A stretch of 64,000 nt of DNA, from positions 5,456,001 to 5,520,000 of the forward strand of contig JAUCEF010000007.1 of NCBI GenBank assembly GCA_033558025.1, in the 5' to 3' direction. The stretch's first letter is position 1, and each line of letters begins with the position of its first letter. The notes below the pieces were generated by a model that did no database searches, was not told the origin of the DNA, and saw only the letters and a program-made list of their open reading frames with translations. Origin of the DNA: Phytophthora sp. 'mugwort' (Eukaryota > Oomycota > Peronosporomycetes > Peronosporales > Peronosporaceae). Below are positions 53,892-64,000 of this stretch, one piece after another. A program made the translations under genes and the position numbers.

Positions 53892-56800
53892 ACCATGTCC
53901 TCTGCCCAAGACGTCTCGACCAAGGTCTCCATCGACAAGTTCAACGGAGACAACTACGCGACGTGGAACCGCTACATGCGTGGCGTGTTCCTGACCAAGT
54001 CGACGTGGCATGTGGTGAATCGGGAAACGTCTCCATCCTTTACGGACTCCCGGGCCAAGGACGAGTATGTCAAGTCGAGCAACATCGCTTTTGGACTGAT
54101 GTTGCTTCACATGGACGCCGACTACCATCATGTGGTCGATGACTGCGAGGAAGCATGGATCGCGTGGACGCGCTTGAAGACGCTGTACGGTGGATCGCAG
54201 AAGGCTGGTCGCATCTACCTGAAGCGACAGCTCTTCAGCATGGAGATGTCGGAAGGCGGCAATGTGTTGCATCATTGCAATGATGTCCTGAACATCAGCG
54301 CCAAGCTCAGCAGCATCGGCGCCAAGATGGAGGACGAGGACGTGGCGATCTGCTTGCTGCGCAGTCTCCCCAAGAGCTACGAGAACGTCGTGCTGAACTT
54401 GGAGATGAGCAATGCAGAGCTGCGGTCGCAAGACGTTGTGAAGGTGCTCACGAACGAGCACATCAAGCGACAAGGCGAGAAGACGGCGACGGTGAAGACT
54501 GAGAACGCGGCCAAGGCGTTCAACACCGACCGTGAGCCTCGCCAATGCACGTACTGCGGAAAATTGGGGCATGTCATTGACAAGTGCTGGACCAAGCAGA
54601 AGGACGAGAACAGAGGGCCAAGACGCGGCGGCAACGGCCGTGGACGCGGGGCCAACAACATCCAGTGGAGAAACGACAGCGACGGCTACGACAACGACTA
54701 CGATCGAGTGGCGTTCGCGGTTTCCCTGGAATGTGGAGTTTCGACGGACAAAAATGTGTCCGGGATGTGGGCGGTTGACAGCGGTGCCACGCACCATATT
54801 TGCAACGACAAGTCCAAGTTCGCCAATTTGATCGAGCGAAATGAAGGCGAACTTTCGGTGGCCGATGGCAACAAGGCTGCCATCAAGGGTGTGGGGACCA
54901 TCGTGGAAAGAGTGGTCCTGCCTAACGGCGACGAGCGCGAGATCGAGATCAAGAACGCGCTTTACGTGCCAAATATGAGCAAGAATCCGCTTTCAGTGCC
55001 GCAGATAAACAAGCATGGCAAGTTCCAAGTGGTATTTGACGGCACTGAGATGCACGTTTCGCGCAAGGACTCGAATCAAGTGGTGGCGACGGCGGATCTC
55101 GTGGACGGACTCTACTGGCTTCGCACACCTCAGCGATCGGCAAATGCGGCGACAAGTGGAAGGACGGTCGATTTGCACGCGCGTATGGGTCACGCTCCAG
55201 TCGAGGTTCTTCGCAAGATGGTCGACACCAAGATGATCAAGGACGCGAAAGCACCTTCCAAGTCGAGTGGACCAAGTGTGTGTCGTGGTTGCCAGCAAGG
55301 CAAAATGGTCCAAAAACCATTCCCAAGCAACCGTGACAAGCGTCGCTACGACACATTTGAGTTGCTCCACTTCGACATCTGCGGACCCATGGAGGAAAAC
55401 TCGCTTGGCGGCAGTACGTACCTGCTCCTGATCGTGGACGAAGCCAGCGGATGCATGAAGGGTTTCTGTCTGCGTGCCAAGTCGGAAAGTGAAGACTGCA
55501 TCAAGACATACATCATGAAGGTGCAGACGCAATTCGGCAAGAAGGTCAAGTTTGTGCGGCACGACGGAGCTCGTGAGTTTGCGACTAACTCGCTCAAGGA
55601 TTTTTACGAAGACGAAGGCATCGAGCAGCAAACCACGGTTCCGTACGCGCACCAGACCAACGGCACGGCAGAGCGAGCCATCCGAACTATCGTCACGATC
55701 GGCCGCAGCATGCTGCACCACGCCAAGCTGGACAAGTGTTTCTGGGCTGAGGCGGCGATGACGACCATCTATGTGAAGAACCGCCTGCCGTCACCCAAGA
55801 TCGAGCACAAGACTCCGTTCGAGATCGTCTACAAGTCCAAGCCGAGTGTGAAGCACATGCGTGTTTTCGGCTGTCGGACGTACATCCTGACTCCGAAGGA
55901 GAAGCGACTCAAGTGGGATCCCAAGGCTCGCGCCGGATTGTTTCTGGGTTACGAAGAAGTGTCCAAGGCGTATCGACTTTATGACATCGAGGCGGGGCAG
56001 GTGGTCATCAGTCGCGATGTCAACTTCGATGAATCAACCTTTGGATTTTCACCGTCGATTTCTGATGAAGATGTCGACGACCTGGACTTCGACTCGCTCG
56101 ACATCGACGATGATGGTCCGCGCCAGACGGAGTACAAACAGGCAGGGAAGCGCAAGAGCCGCCCGAGTGACGAAGATGAAGCTGCCAGAAGACCGCGCGC
56201 TGTGCGTCATCGACCTGGACTGGAAGAAGCAAGTGCACCGAACGACTCCCCTTCGCACCGAACAGACGCAGATGAAGAAGAAAAGTCTGGAGACCAAGAT
56301 GAAGAATCGACTCCATCTGTGTTTTGGCGTGCAAGTGCCAACGCGGTCGAAGCAGCCGTGGACTTATCGGAGCCGTCGACATTCCAAGAAGCGGTCAACG
56401 GCCCGGACCAATTGCACTGGCGCAAGGCGATTCGTGCTGAGTTAAAGTCGATGCGACTTCGTGGTGTGTTTCGTGCTGCCAAGTTGCCCAGCGGACAAAG
56501 CGCCATCGGTACCAAGTGGGTGTTCAAGATTAAGCGCAAAGCCGACGGATCGATCGAGAAATACAAGGCGCGCCTGGTGGCCAAGGGGTTCAAGCAGAAG
56601 TACGGCATCGACTACACGGAGACGTTCTCGCCCGTGGTCAAGTACGTGACGCTGCGCATGGTCATCGCGATTGCCAAGTATTTTGACTGGCCCCTCGACC
56701 AACTCGACGTGGTAACGGCATTTCTGTACGGCGTCATGAAGGAGTTGGTGTTCTGCGTGGTTCCTGAAGGCGTCGAGCTGGATGGTGATTTCGACTGCCT

Positions 56801-57920
56801 GGAATTGGTGAAGGCGATTTACGGTCTCAAGCAAGCTTCGCGCGTATGGAACGAGACCTTCGACGAATTCGTGTGTTCTATCGGTTTTCAAGTTTCAGCC
56901 TTCGACCCGTGCCTCTACATCAAGGTTGTCGATGGCCACTGTGTGCTCGTGCTGGTCTACGTGGACGATGTGTTGGTCACCGGAAGTTCACCCGAGCTGA
57001 TCTCACGCACGAAGAACGACCTCAAGACACGCTTCGAAATGACTGACAGTGGCAAGTGTGTGTTCGTCCTTGGAATCGAGCTGGTGGATGGCCCGGACGG
57101 CAGCGTGACGATGTGCCAGCGGCGTTATGTGGATGATATCCTGAAGCGTTTCGGTATGGACGAATGCAAGTCTGTGGTGAGTCCGGTAGACATGAGCACT
57201 CGACTGGTTCCAAGTGACGCAGCGACCAAGGTGAACGCTCCGTTTCGCGAAGCTGTGGGTGCCCTCATACACTTGATGACTGCTACTCGCCCGGATATCG
57301 CGTACGCAGTAGGCTATGTATCGCGCTTCATGGAGAACCCCCAAGAGGAACACTGGGTTGCGGTCAAGCGCATTTTTCGCTATCTAGAAGGCACCAAGAC
57401 GCATGGAATCTGTTTCAAGCCAGGCAACAAGATCGACTTTCGTGGGTATTCGGATGCGGACTGGGCTGGCGACCTCGCGGACCGCAAGTCGACTTCCGGC
57501 TACACGTTCATGCTGATGGGTGCGCCAGTGAGCTGGGGAAGCAAGAAGCAGTCAAGTGTTTCGCTGTCTACGAGCGAGGCGGAATACATCGCGCTCAGTC
57601 TGGCGATCCAAGAAGGCAGGTGGATTCATCGCCTGCTATGCGAGATTTTGGCGGCTGCCAACGAGACTGGACCCGAGCTTAAGATCCGCGAAGACAACCA
57701 GTCGTGCATCAAGATGACAAAGAACCCAGTGAACCATGGTCGCGCCAAGCACATCGACATCAAGTACCATCACATCCGTGATGAGGTCAAGCGCGGCGAA
57801 GTCAAGCTCGAGTACTGCGAGACTTCTATCATGCTGGCGGACATCATGACCAAGGCACTGCCAGGACCGCGCCACACGGATCTGACGGCGTCCCTCGGTA
57901 TCCACGCGTGTTCGCATTGA
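53880..57920 (+). CDS. Copia-A1 Gag-Pol polyprotein, 1,346 aa, intact
   Basis: One uninterrupted frame encoding all Copia functions. Gag with zinc knuckle [14 protein letters not shown] at residues 223-236; aspartic protease [12 protein letters not shown] with catalytic D300; pre-integrase His/Cys domain from about H433 to C468; integrase catalytic triad D499, D562, E598 (D-x35-E exact); an acidic linker near 730-760; RT with motif [14 protein letters not shown] (D943) and YVDD at 1027-1030; RNase [11 protein letters not shown] near D1192, SEAEYIALS and EDNQSC. The start inside the primer site is the only one that keeps the MSPS N-terminus shared by both families. I see no stop or shift separating Gag from Pol, so the Gag:Pol ratio would have to be set otherwise, for example by splicing or proteolysis. 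Length is usual for Copia. Confidence 0.95.
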   Translation: MSPSTMSSAQDVSTKVSIDKFNGDNYATWNRYMRGVFLTKSTWHVVNRETSPSFTDSRAKDEYVKSSNIAFGLMLLHMDADYHHVVDDCEEAWIAWTRLKTLYGGSQKAGRIYLKRQLFSMEMSEGGNVLHHCNDVLNISAKLSSIGAKMEDEDVAICLLRSLPKSYENVVLNLEMSNAELRSQDVVKVLTNEHIKRQGEKTATVKTENAAKAFNTDREPRQCTYCGKLGHVIDKCWTKQKDENRGPRRGGNGRGRGANNIQWRNDSDGYDNDYDRVAFAVSLECGVSTDKNVSGMWAVDSGATHHICNDKSKFANLIERNEGELSVADGNKAAIKGVGTIVERVVLPNGDEREIEIKNALYVPNMSKNPLSVPQINKHGKFQVVFDGTEMHVSRKDSNQVVATADLVDGLYWLRTPQRSANAATSGRTVDLHARMGHAPVEVLRKMVDTKMIKDAKAPSKSSGPSVCRGCQQGKMVQKPFPSNRDKRRYDTFELLHFDICGPMEENSLGGSTYLLLIVDEASGCMKGFCLRAKSESEDCIKTYIMKVQTQFGKKVKFVRHDGAREFATNSLKDFYEDEGIEQQTTVPYAHQTNGTAERAIRTIVTIGRSMLHHAKLDKCFWAEAAMTTIYVKNRLPSPKIEHKTPFEIVYKSKPSVKHMRVFGCRTYILTPKEKRLKWDPKARAGLFLGYEEVSKAYRLYDIEAGQVVISRDVNFDESTFGFSPSISDEDVDDLDFDSLDIDDDGPRQTEYKQAGKRKSRPSDEDEAARRPRAVRHRPGLEEASAPNDSPSHRTDADEEEKSGDQDEESTPSVFWRASANAVEAAVDLSEPSTFQEAVNGPDQLHWRKAIRAELKSMRLRGVFRAAKLPSGQSAIGTKWVFKIKRKADGSIEKYKARLVAKGFKQKYGIDYTETFSPVVKYVTLRMVIAIAKYFDWPLDQLDVVTAFLYGVMKELVFCVVPEGVELDGDFDCLELVKAIYGLKQASRVWNETFDEFVCSIGFQVSAFDPCLYIKVVDGHCVLVLVYVDDVLVTGSSPELISRTKNDLKTRFEMTDSGKCVFVLGIELVDGPDGSVTMCQRRYVDDILKRFGMDECKSVVSPVDMSTRLVPSDAATKVNAPFREAVGALIHLMTATRPDIAYAVGYVSRFMENPQEEHWVAVKRIFRYLEGTKTHGICFKPGNKIDFRGYSDADWAGDLADRKSTSGYTFMLMGAPVSWGSKKQSSVSLSTSEAEYIALSLAIQEGRWIHRLLCEILAAANETGPELKIREDNQSCIKMTKNPVNHGRAKHIDIKYHHIRDEVKRGEVKLEYCETSIMLADIMTKALPGPRHTDLTASLGIHACSH

Positions 57921-57927
57921 GGGGGCG
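57919..57927 (+). promoter_or_regulatory. Polypurine tract
   Basis: GAGGGGGCG immediately before the 3' LTR, overlapping the TGA stop (57918-57920) of the polyprotein. It is the expected plus-strand primer. The same tract, on the minus strand, borders the A LTRs at 15804, 20211, 53000 and 62001. Confidence 0.75.
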
Positions 57928-58270
57928 TATTGAGGGTTGCCAGGTTTTGGTACTGTGTACCAGTAACCGGTTAACCCGAACCGGTCCAACACGATCCCGC
58001 GATGTTTACGGTACGTTGTTTACGCAACCGATGATTAGACGAGTAGGATGATTGGACGAGTGCGGAGTGTTGGTGATTGGATGCACCAAATGATTGGATG
58101 CAGGGCTGCATATCTATGTGGTAGACTAGGTAGTGTAAGCTCCGATAAATCAATCACTTTCGAATCTTCCTTCTTCAGCTCAAGTGGTCTTCACTCCGGT
58201 CCCCGCACCCAAGTGCAGAACTCCCTCCGCTCAACCCAAGCCTCGCTTCAAGACCTCAACACCTTTATCA
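57928..58270 (+). repeat. Copia-A1 3' LTR
   Basis: 343 bp, no difference from the 5' LTR seen on reading. The right target duplication GTCTT is at 58271-58275. Confidence 0.93.
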
Positions 58271-61200
58271 GTCTTGGTGCCTTGCAGGTAGCGAAAGATA
58301 CGCTTGACCGCAACCCAGTGTTCTTCTTGAGGGTTCTCCATGAAGCGCGACGCATAGCCAACGGCGTACGCGATGTCCGGGCGCGTGGCAGTCATCAAGT
58401 GCATCAGAGCACCAACAGCTTCGCGAAACGGAGCGTTCACCTTGGTCGCTGCGTCACTTGAAATCAGTCGAGTGCTTATGTCGACGGGACTCACCACGGC
58501 CTTGCACTCGTCCATACCAAAACGCTTGAGAATGTCATCCACATAGCGGCGCTGACACATCGTCACGCTGCCGTCCGGGCCGTCCACCAATTCGATCCCA
58601 AGAACGAACGCGCACTTGCCGCTGTCGGTCATCTCGAAGCGTGTCTTGAGGTCGGTCTTCGTGCGTGAGATCAGTTCGGGTGAACTTCCGGTAATCAGCA
58701 CGTCATCCACGTAGACCAGCACTAGCACGCAGTGACCGTCAACGATCTTGATGTAGAGGCACGGGTCGAACGCCGATACTTGAAAGCCGATGGAGCACAC
58801 GAACTCGTCGAAGGTCTCGTTCCACACGCGCGAAGCTTGCTTGAGACCGTAGATCGCCTTCACCAATTCCAGGCAGTCGAAGTCACCGTCGAGATCAACA
58901 CCTTCGGGGACCGCGCAGAACACCAGTTCTTTCATTATCCCGTACAGGAAAGCTGTCACCACGAGGCGCGCCATGTACTTCTCGATCGATCCGTCCGCTT
59001 TGCGCTTGATCTTGAACACCCACTTGGTGCCGATGGCGCGTTGTCCGTTAGGCAACTTGGCAGCACGAAACACACCACGAAGTCGCATCGATTCGAGCTC
59101 AGCACGAATCGCCTTGCGCCAGTGCACTTGGTCGGGGCCGTTCACCGCTTCTTGGAATGTCGTCGGCTCCGATAGATCGCCTGCTTCGACGGCATTGGCA
59201 CTTGCACGCCAAAAAACTGGTGGAGTCGATTCATCATCTTGGTCTCCAGACTTTTCTTCTTCGTCTGCGTCTGCTCGGTGCGGAGGGGAGTAGTTCGGTG
59301 CACTTGCTTCTTCCAGTCCAGGTCGATGACGCACAGCTCGCGGTTTTCTGGCAGCTTCATCTTCGTCACTCGGGCGGCTCTTGCGCTTCCCTGCCTGCGT
59401 GTACTCCGTCTGGCGTGGACCATCATCGTCGATGTCGAGCGAGTCGAAGTCCAGGTCGTCGACATTTTCATCGAAAATCGTCGGTGAACATCCAAAGGTC
59501 GACTCATCGAAGTTGACATCGCGACTGATAACCACCTGCCCCGCCTCGATGTCATAAAGTCGATACGCCTTGGACACTTCTTCGTAACCCAGAAACAATC
59601 CGGCGCGAGCCTTGGGATCCCACTTGAGTCGCTTCTCCTTCGGAGTCAGGATGTACGTCCGACAGCCGAAAACACGCATGTGCTTCACACTCGGCTTGGA
59701 CTTGTAGACGATCTCGAACGGAGTCTTGTGCTCGATCTTGGGTGACGGCAGACGATTCTTCACGTAGATGGCAGTCATGGCCGCCTCAGCCCAGAAACAC
59801 TTGTCCAGCTTGGCGTGGTGCAGCATGCTGCGGCCGATCGTGACGATAGTTCGGATAGCTCGCTCTGCCGTGCCGTTGGTCTGATGCGCGTACGGAACCG
59901 TGGTTTGCTGCTCGATGCCTTCGTCTTCGTAAAAATCCTTGAGCGAGTTGGTCGCAAACTCACGAGCTCCGTCGTGCCGCACAAACTTGACCTTCTTGCC
60001 AAACTGCGTCTGCACCTTCATGATGTATGTCTTGATGCAGTCTTCACTCTCCGACTTGGCACGCAGACAGAAACCCTTCATGCATCCGCTGGCTTCGTCC
60101 ACGATCAGAAGCAGGTACTTGCTGCCGCAAAGCGAGTTTTCCTCCATGGGTCCGCAGATGTCGAAGTGGAGCAGCTCAAATGTGTCGTAGCGACGCTTGT
60201 CACGGTTGCTTGGGAATGGTTTTTGGACCATTTTACCTTGCTGGCAACCACGACACACACTTGGTCCGCTCGACTTGAAAGGTGCCTTCGCGTCCTTGAT
60301 CATGTGGTTGTCGACCATCTTGCGAAGCACCTCAACCGGAGCGTGACCCATGCGCGCGTGCAGGTCGACAGTCTTGCCACTCGTCGCCGCATTCGCCGAT
60401 CGCTGAGGCGTCTGAAGCCAGTAGAGTCCATCCATGAGGTTTGCCGTCGCCACCACTTGCTTGGAGCCTTTGTGCGCAATCTGCATCTTGGTGCCGTCGA
60501 ACACCACTTGAAACTTGTCACTTTTGTTGATCTGCGGTACCGAAAGCAGATTCTTGCTCATGCTTGGCACGTACAGCGCGTTCTTGATCTCGATCTCGCG
60601 CTCGTCGCCATTGGGCAGAACCACTTGTTCCACGATGGTCCCCACACCCATGATGGCCGCCTTGTTGCCGTCGGCCACCGAAAGTTCGCCTTCGTTCCGC
60701 TCAATCAAATGGACGAACTTGGTCTTGTCGTTGCAGATGTGGTGCTTTGCGCCGCTGTCGACCGCCCACATCCCGGACACATTCTTGCCCGTCGAAACCC
60801 CACATTCCAGTGAAACCGCGAACGCTACTCGATCGTAGTCGTAGTCGTAGCCGTTGCTGTCGTTTCTCCACTGGATGTTGTTGGCCCCGCGTCCACGGCC
60901 GTTGCCGCCGCGTCTCGGCCCTCGGTTCTCGTCCTTCTGCTTGGTCCAGCACTTGTCAATCGTGTGCCCCACTTTTCCGCAGTACGTACACTGGCGAGAC
61001 TCTCGGTCGGTGTTGAACGCCTTGCCGCGTTCTCCGTCTTCACCGTCGCCGTCTTCTCGCCTTGTCTCTTGATGTGCTCGTTCGTGAGCACCTTCACGAC
61101 GTCTTGCGACCGCAGTTCAGCGCTGCTCATCTCCAAGTTCAGCACGACGTTCTCGTAGCTCTTGGGGATGCTGCGCAACAAGCAGATCGCCACGTCCTCG

Positions 61201-61655
61201 TCCTCCATCTTGGCACCGATGCTGCTGAGCTTGGCGCTGATGTTGAGGACCTCGTTGCAATGATGCAACACATTGCCGCCTTCCGACATCTCCATGCTGA
61301 AGAGTTGGCGCTTCAGGTAGATGCGTCCAGCCTTCTGCGAACCACCGTACAGCGTCTTCAGGCGCGACCAGGCAACCCACGCTTCCTCGCAGTCGTCGAC
61401 CACATGGTGGTAGTCCGCGTCCATGTGGAGCAGCATCAGTCCGAAAGCGATGTTGCTCAACTTGACGTAGTCGTCCTTGGCCCGCGAGTCCGTGTAGCTT
61501 GGCGTCGTCTCACGGTTCACGACATGCCACGTCGACTTGGTCAGGAACACGCCACGCATGTAGCGGTTCCACGTCGCGTAGTTGTCCCCGTTGAACTTGT
61601 CAATGGAGACCTTGGTCGAGGCGTCTTGGGCAGAGGACATGGTGCTTGGGCTCAT
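58271..61655 (-). pseudogene. Copia-A gag-pol upstream of the A1 insertion, mosaic and deleted in RT
   Basis: The upstream continuation of 53001-53532, read from the ATG at 61653-61655. One base is lost near 61024 (ENAAKAF region), shifting frame just before the zinc knuckle ([14 protein letters not shown] near 60945-60990). The next frame is open for 913 codons. The protease motif is [12 protein letters not shown] (T to K after DSGA) near 60745. Integrase has [17 protein letters not shown] and NGTAERAI. A 132-bp in-frame deletion at about 58963 removes 44 residues of RT, including the motif A aspartate, leaving [15 protein letters not shown] is kept near 58710. The protease-gag part resembles neither the block-X A2 copy nor A1 closely, so this copy is mosaic. 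Confidence 0.86.
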
Positions 61656-61659
61656 AACC

Positions 61660-62001
61660 TGATAAAGGTGTTGAGATCTTGAAGCGAGGCTTGGGTTGAG
61701 CGGAGGGAGTTCTGCACTTGGTGCGAAGACCGGACTGAAGACCACTTGAGCTGAAGAAGGAAGATTCGAAAGTGATTGATTTATCGGAGCTTACACTACC
61801 TAGTCTACCACATAGATATGCAGCCCTGCATCCAATCATTTGGTGCATCCAATCACCAACACTCCGCACTCGTCCAATCATCCTACTCGTCTAATCATCG
61901 GTTGCGTAAACAACGTACCGTAAACATCGCGGGATCGTGTTGGACCGGTTCGGGTTAACCGGTTACTGGTACACAGTACCAAAACCTGGCAACCCTCAAT
62001 A
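61660..62001 (-). repeat. Copia-A1 LTR shared by two elements
   Basis: A 342-bp A1-type LTR with the GCCAGGTTTT variant of the intact element. It is the 5' LTR of the A copy on the left, whose 3' LTR (52651-53000) is A2 type, and the 3' LTR of the A1 copy on the right. Different LTR types at the two ends of one element show recombination. Confidence 0.87.
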
Positions 62002-62008
62002 CGCCCCC

Positions 62009-64000
62009 TCAATGCGAACACGCGTGGATACCGAGGGACGCCGTCAGATCCGTGTGGCGCGGTCCTGGCAGTGCCTTGGTCATGATGTCCGCCAGCATGA
62101 TAGAAGTCTCGCAGTACTCGAGCTTGACTTCGCCGCGCTTGACCTCATCACGGATGTGATGGTACTTGATGTCGATGTGCTTGGCGCGACCATGGTTCAC
62201 TGGGTTCTTTGTCATCTTGATGCACGACTGGTTGTCTTCGCGGATCTTAAGCTCGGGTCCAGTCTCGTTGGCAGCCGCCAAAATCTCGCATAGCAGGCGA
62301 TGAATCCACCTGCCTTCTTGGATCGCCAGACTGAGCGCGATGTATTCCGCCTCGCTCGTAGACAGCGAAACACTTGACTGCTTCTTGCTTCCCCAGCTCA
62401 CTGGTGCACCCATCAGCATGAACGTGTAGCCGGAAGTCGACTTGCGGTCCGCGAGGTCGCCAGCCCAGTCCGCGTCCGAGTACCCGCGAAAGTCGATGTT
62501 GTCACCCGGCTTGAAGCAGATCCCATGCGTCTTGGTGCCTTGCAGGTAGCGAAAGATACGCTTGACCGCAACCCAGTGTTCTTCTTGGGGGTTCTCCATG
62601 AAGCGCGATACATAGCCTACTGCGTACGCGATATCCGGGCGAGTAGCAGTCATCAAGTGCATGAGGGCACCCACAGCTTCGCGAAACGGAGCGTTCACCT
62701 TGGTCGCTGCGTCACTTGGAACCAGTCGAGTGCTCATGTCTACCGGACTCACCACAGCCTTGCACTCGTCCATACCGAAACGCTTCAGGATATCATCCAC
62801 ATAACGCCGCTGGCACATCGTCACGCTGCCGTCCGGGCCATCCACCAGCTCGATTCCAAGGACGAACACACACTTGCCACTGTCAGTCATTTCGAAGCGT
62901 GTCTTGAGGTCGTTCTTCGTGCGTGAGATCAGCTCGGGTGAACTTCCGGTGACCAACACATCGTCCACGTAGACCAGCACGAGCACACAGTGGCCATCGA
63001 CAACCTTGATGTAGAGGCACGGGTCGAAGGCTGAAACTTGAAAACCGATAGAACACACGAATTCGTCGAAGGTCTCGTTCCATACGCGCGAAGCTTGCTT
63101 GAGACCGTAAATCGCCTTCACCAATTCCAGGCAGTCGAAATCACCATCCAGCTCGACGCCTTCAGGAACCACGCAGAACACCAACTCCTTCATGACGCCG
63201 TACAGAAATGCCGTTACCACGTCGAGTTGGTCGAGGGGCCAGTCGAAATACTTGGCAATCGCGATGACCATGCGCAGCGTCACGTACTTGACCACGGGCG
63301 AGAACGTCTCCGTGTAGTCGATGCCGTACTTTTGCTTGAAACCCTTGGCCACCAGGCGCGCCTTGTACTTCTCGATCGATCCGTCGGCTTTGCGCTTTAT
63401 CTTGAACACCCACTTGGTACCGATGGCGCTTTGTCCGCTGGGCAACTTGGCAGCACGAAACACACCACGAAGTCGCATCGACTTTAACTCAGCACGAATC
63501 GCCTTGCGCCAGTGCAATTGGTCGGGGCCGTTCACCGCTTCTTGGAATGTCGTCGGCTCCGATAAGTCCACGGCTGCTTCGACCGCGTTGGCACTTGCAC
63601 GCCAAAACACAGATGGAGTCGATTCTTCATCTTGGTCTCCAGACTTTTCTTCTTCATCTGCGTCTGTTCGGTGCGAAGGGGAGTCGTTCGGTGCACTTGC
63701 TTCTTCCAGTCCAGGTCGATGACGCACAGCGCGCGGTCTTCTGGCAGCTTCATCTTCGTCACTCGGGCGGCTCTTGCGCTTCCCTGCCTGTTTGTACTCC
63801 GTCTGGCGCGGACCATCATCGTCGATGTCGAGCGAGTCGAAGTCCAGGTCGTCGACATCTTCATCAGAAATCGTCGGTGAAAGTCCAAAGGTCGACTCAT
63901 CGAAGTTGACATCGCGACTGATAACCACCTGCCCCGCCTCGATGTCATAAAGTCGATACGCCTTGGACACTTCTTCGTAACCCAGGAATAATCCGGCGCG
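62009..64000 (-). CDS. Copia-A1 3' half, cut by the window edge
   Basis: Open frame from the right edge to the natural stop at 62009-62011. It contains the end of integrase ([18 protein letters not shown]), the acidic linker, RT with [13 protein letters not shown] near 63215-63250 and [11 protein letters not shown] near 62960, and RNase [11 protein letters not shown] near 62470. The C-terminus [15 protein letters not shown] and most residues match the intact A1 element. The stop overlaps the polypurine tract next to the LTR at 62001. The element continues beyond the window and could be a second intact copy. Confidence 0.88.
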   Translation of the reverse strand, partial: RAGLFLGYEEVSKAYRLYDIEAGQVVISRDVNFDESTFGLSPTISDEDVDDLDFDSLDIDDDGPRQTEYKQAGKRKSRPSDEDEAARRPRAVRHRPGLEEASAPNDSPSHRTDADEEEKSGDQDEESTPSVFWRASANAVEAAVDLSEPTTFQEAVNGPDQLHWRKAIRAELKSMRLRGVFRAAKLPSGQSAIGTKWVFKIKRKADGSIEKYKARLVAKGFKQKYGIDYTETFSPVVKYVTLRMVIAIAKYFDWPLDQLDVVTAFLYGVMKELVFCVVPEGVELDGDFDCLELVKAIYGLKQASRVWNETFDEFVCSIGFQVSAFDPCLYIKVVDGHCVLVLVYVDDVLVTGSSPELISRTKNDLKTRFEMTDSGKCVFVLGIELVDGPDGSVTMCQRRYVDDILKRFGMDECKAVVSPVDMSTRLVPSDAATKVNAPFREAVGALMHLMTATRPDIAYAVGYVSRFMENPQEEHWVAVKRIFRYLQGTKTHGICFKPGDNIDFRGYSDADWAGDLADRKSTSGYTFMLMGAPVSWGSKKQSSVSLSTSEAEYIALSLAIQEGRWIHRLLCEILAAANETGPELKIREDNQSCIKMTKNPVNHGRAKHIDIKYHHIRDEVKRGEVKLEYCETSIMLADIMTKALPGPRHTDLTASLGIHACSH

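Larger units (their letters stand above)
53533..58270 (+). mobile_element. Complete Copia-A1 element, apparently intact
   Basis: A 4,738-bp provirus: 5' LTR 53533-53875, primer site 53876-53891, one 1,346-codon frame, polypurine tract, 3' LTR 57928-58270. Target duplications GTCTT flank it at 53528-53532 and 58271-58275. The two LTRs show no difference on direct reading and share the private GCCAGGTTTT variant, so insertion was recent. It sits inside the RNase H region of an A2 copy in the opposite orientation. It is the best candidate source for mobilising the defective copies around it. Confidence 0.95.

Noticed and set aside
946..62001. Regularly spaced repeats that might be read as a CRISPR array or satellite
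   Set aside because: The repeats are 312-355 bp LTRs of two families at irregular spacing and in both orientations. There are no short repeat-spacer units.

Overview
The window is a dense nest of Ty1/Copia LTR retrotransposons, and I found no host gene, tRNA, rRNA or CRISPR array in it. Everything readable belongs to two Copia families. Copia-A has LTRs of about 343 bp that start TATTGAGGG and end TATCA (variants A1, A2, A3). Copia-B has LTRs of 312 to 355 bp that start TGTTGTCAAGG (variants B1, B2). I count 15 A-type and 9 B-type LTRs. Both families have the Copia order gag, protease, integrase, reverse transcriptase, RNase H in one long frame. Both start that frame inside a primer-binding site that matches the anticodon arm of initiator tRNA-Met. 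The GC-rich, intronless, Copia-only content fits an oomycete such as Phytophthora. That assignment is inference from family resemblance, since nothing in the window fixes the species.

Layout. Block X (about 1-16,350) and block Y (about 37,042-53,532) are paralogous copies of one nested structure. It contains a deletion derivative of Copia-A (dA: gag, protease and integrase, no RT or RNase H), a Copia-B inserted in its gag with target duplication CCGAC, a B2 fragment, a second Copia-B in the opposite orientation, another dA, a small A gag fragment, and an A2 element. Between them lie the A2 element (15,455-20,211), the 3' half of an A1 element (20,212-22,228), a tandem pair of Copia-B elements sharing one LTR (22,229-31,315), a diverged A3 element (31,316-35,600) and two near-identical tandem dA units (35,601-40,344). 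To the right an A2-like copy is split by a complete A1 element (53,533-58,270) with 5-bp duplications GTCTT, LTRs that look identical and an uninterrupted 1,346-codon frame. Another A1 element runs off the right edge.

How it works together. The A1 element at 53,533-58,270 is the only copy that looks autonomous. The B2 copy at 22,229-26,987 is one UGA away from an open frame. Most other copies are broken but could be mobilised in trans where LTRs and primer sites survive. The history is mainly recombination: six LTRs are shared by two neighbouring elements, one LTR is a visible A2/A1 chimera, a 2.17-kb segment between inverted Copia-B arms is flipped in Y relative to X, and the arms are more alike within each block than between blocks. 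The setting recalls the Copia-rich centromeres reported for Phytophthora, which would need CENP-A mapping to confirm.
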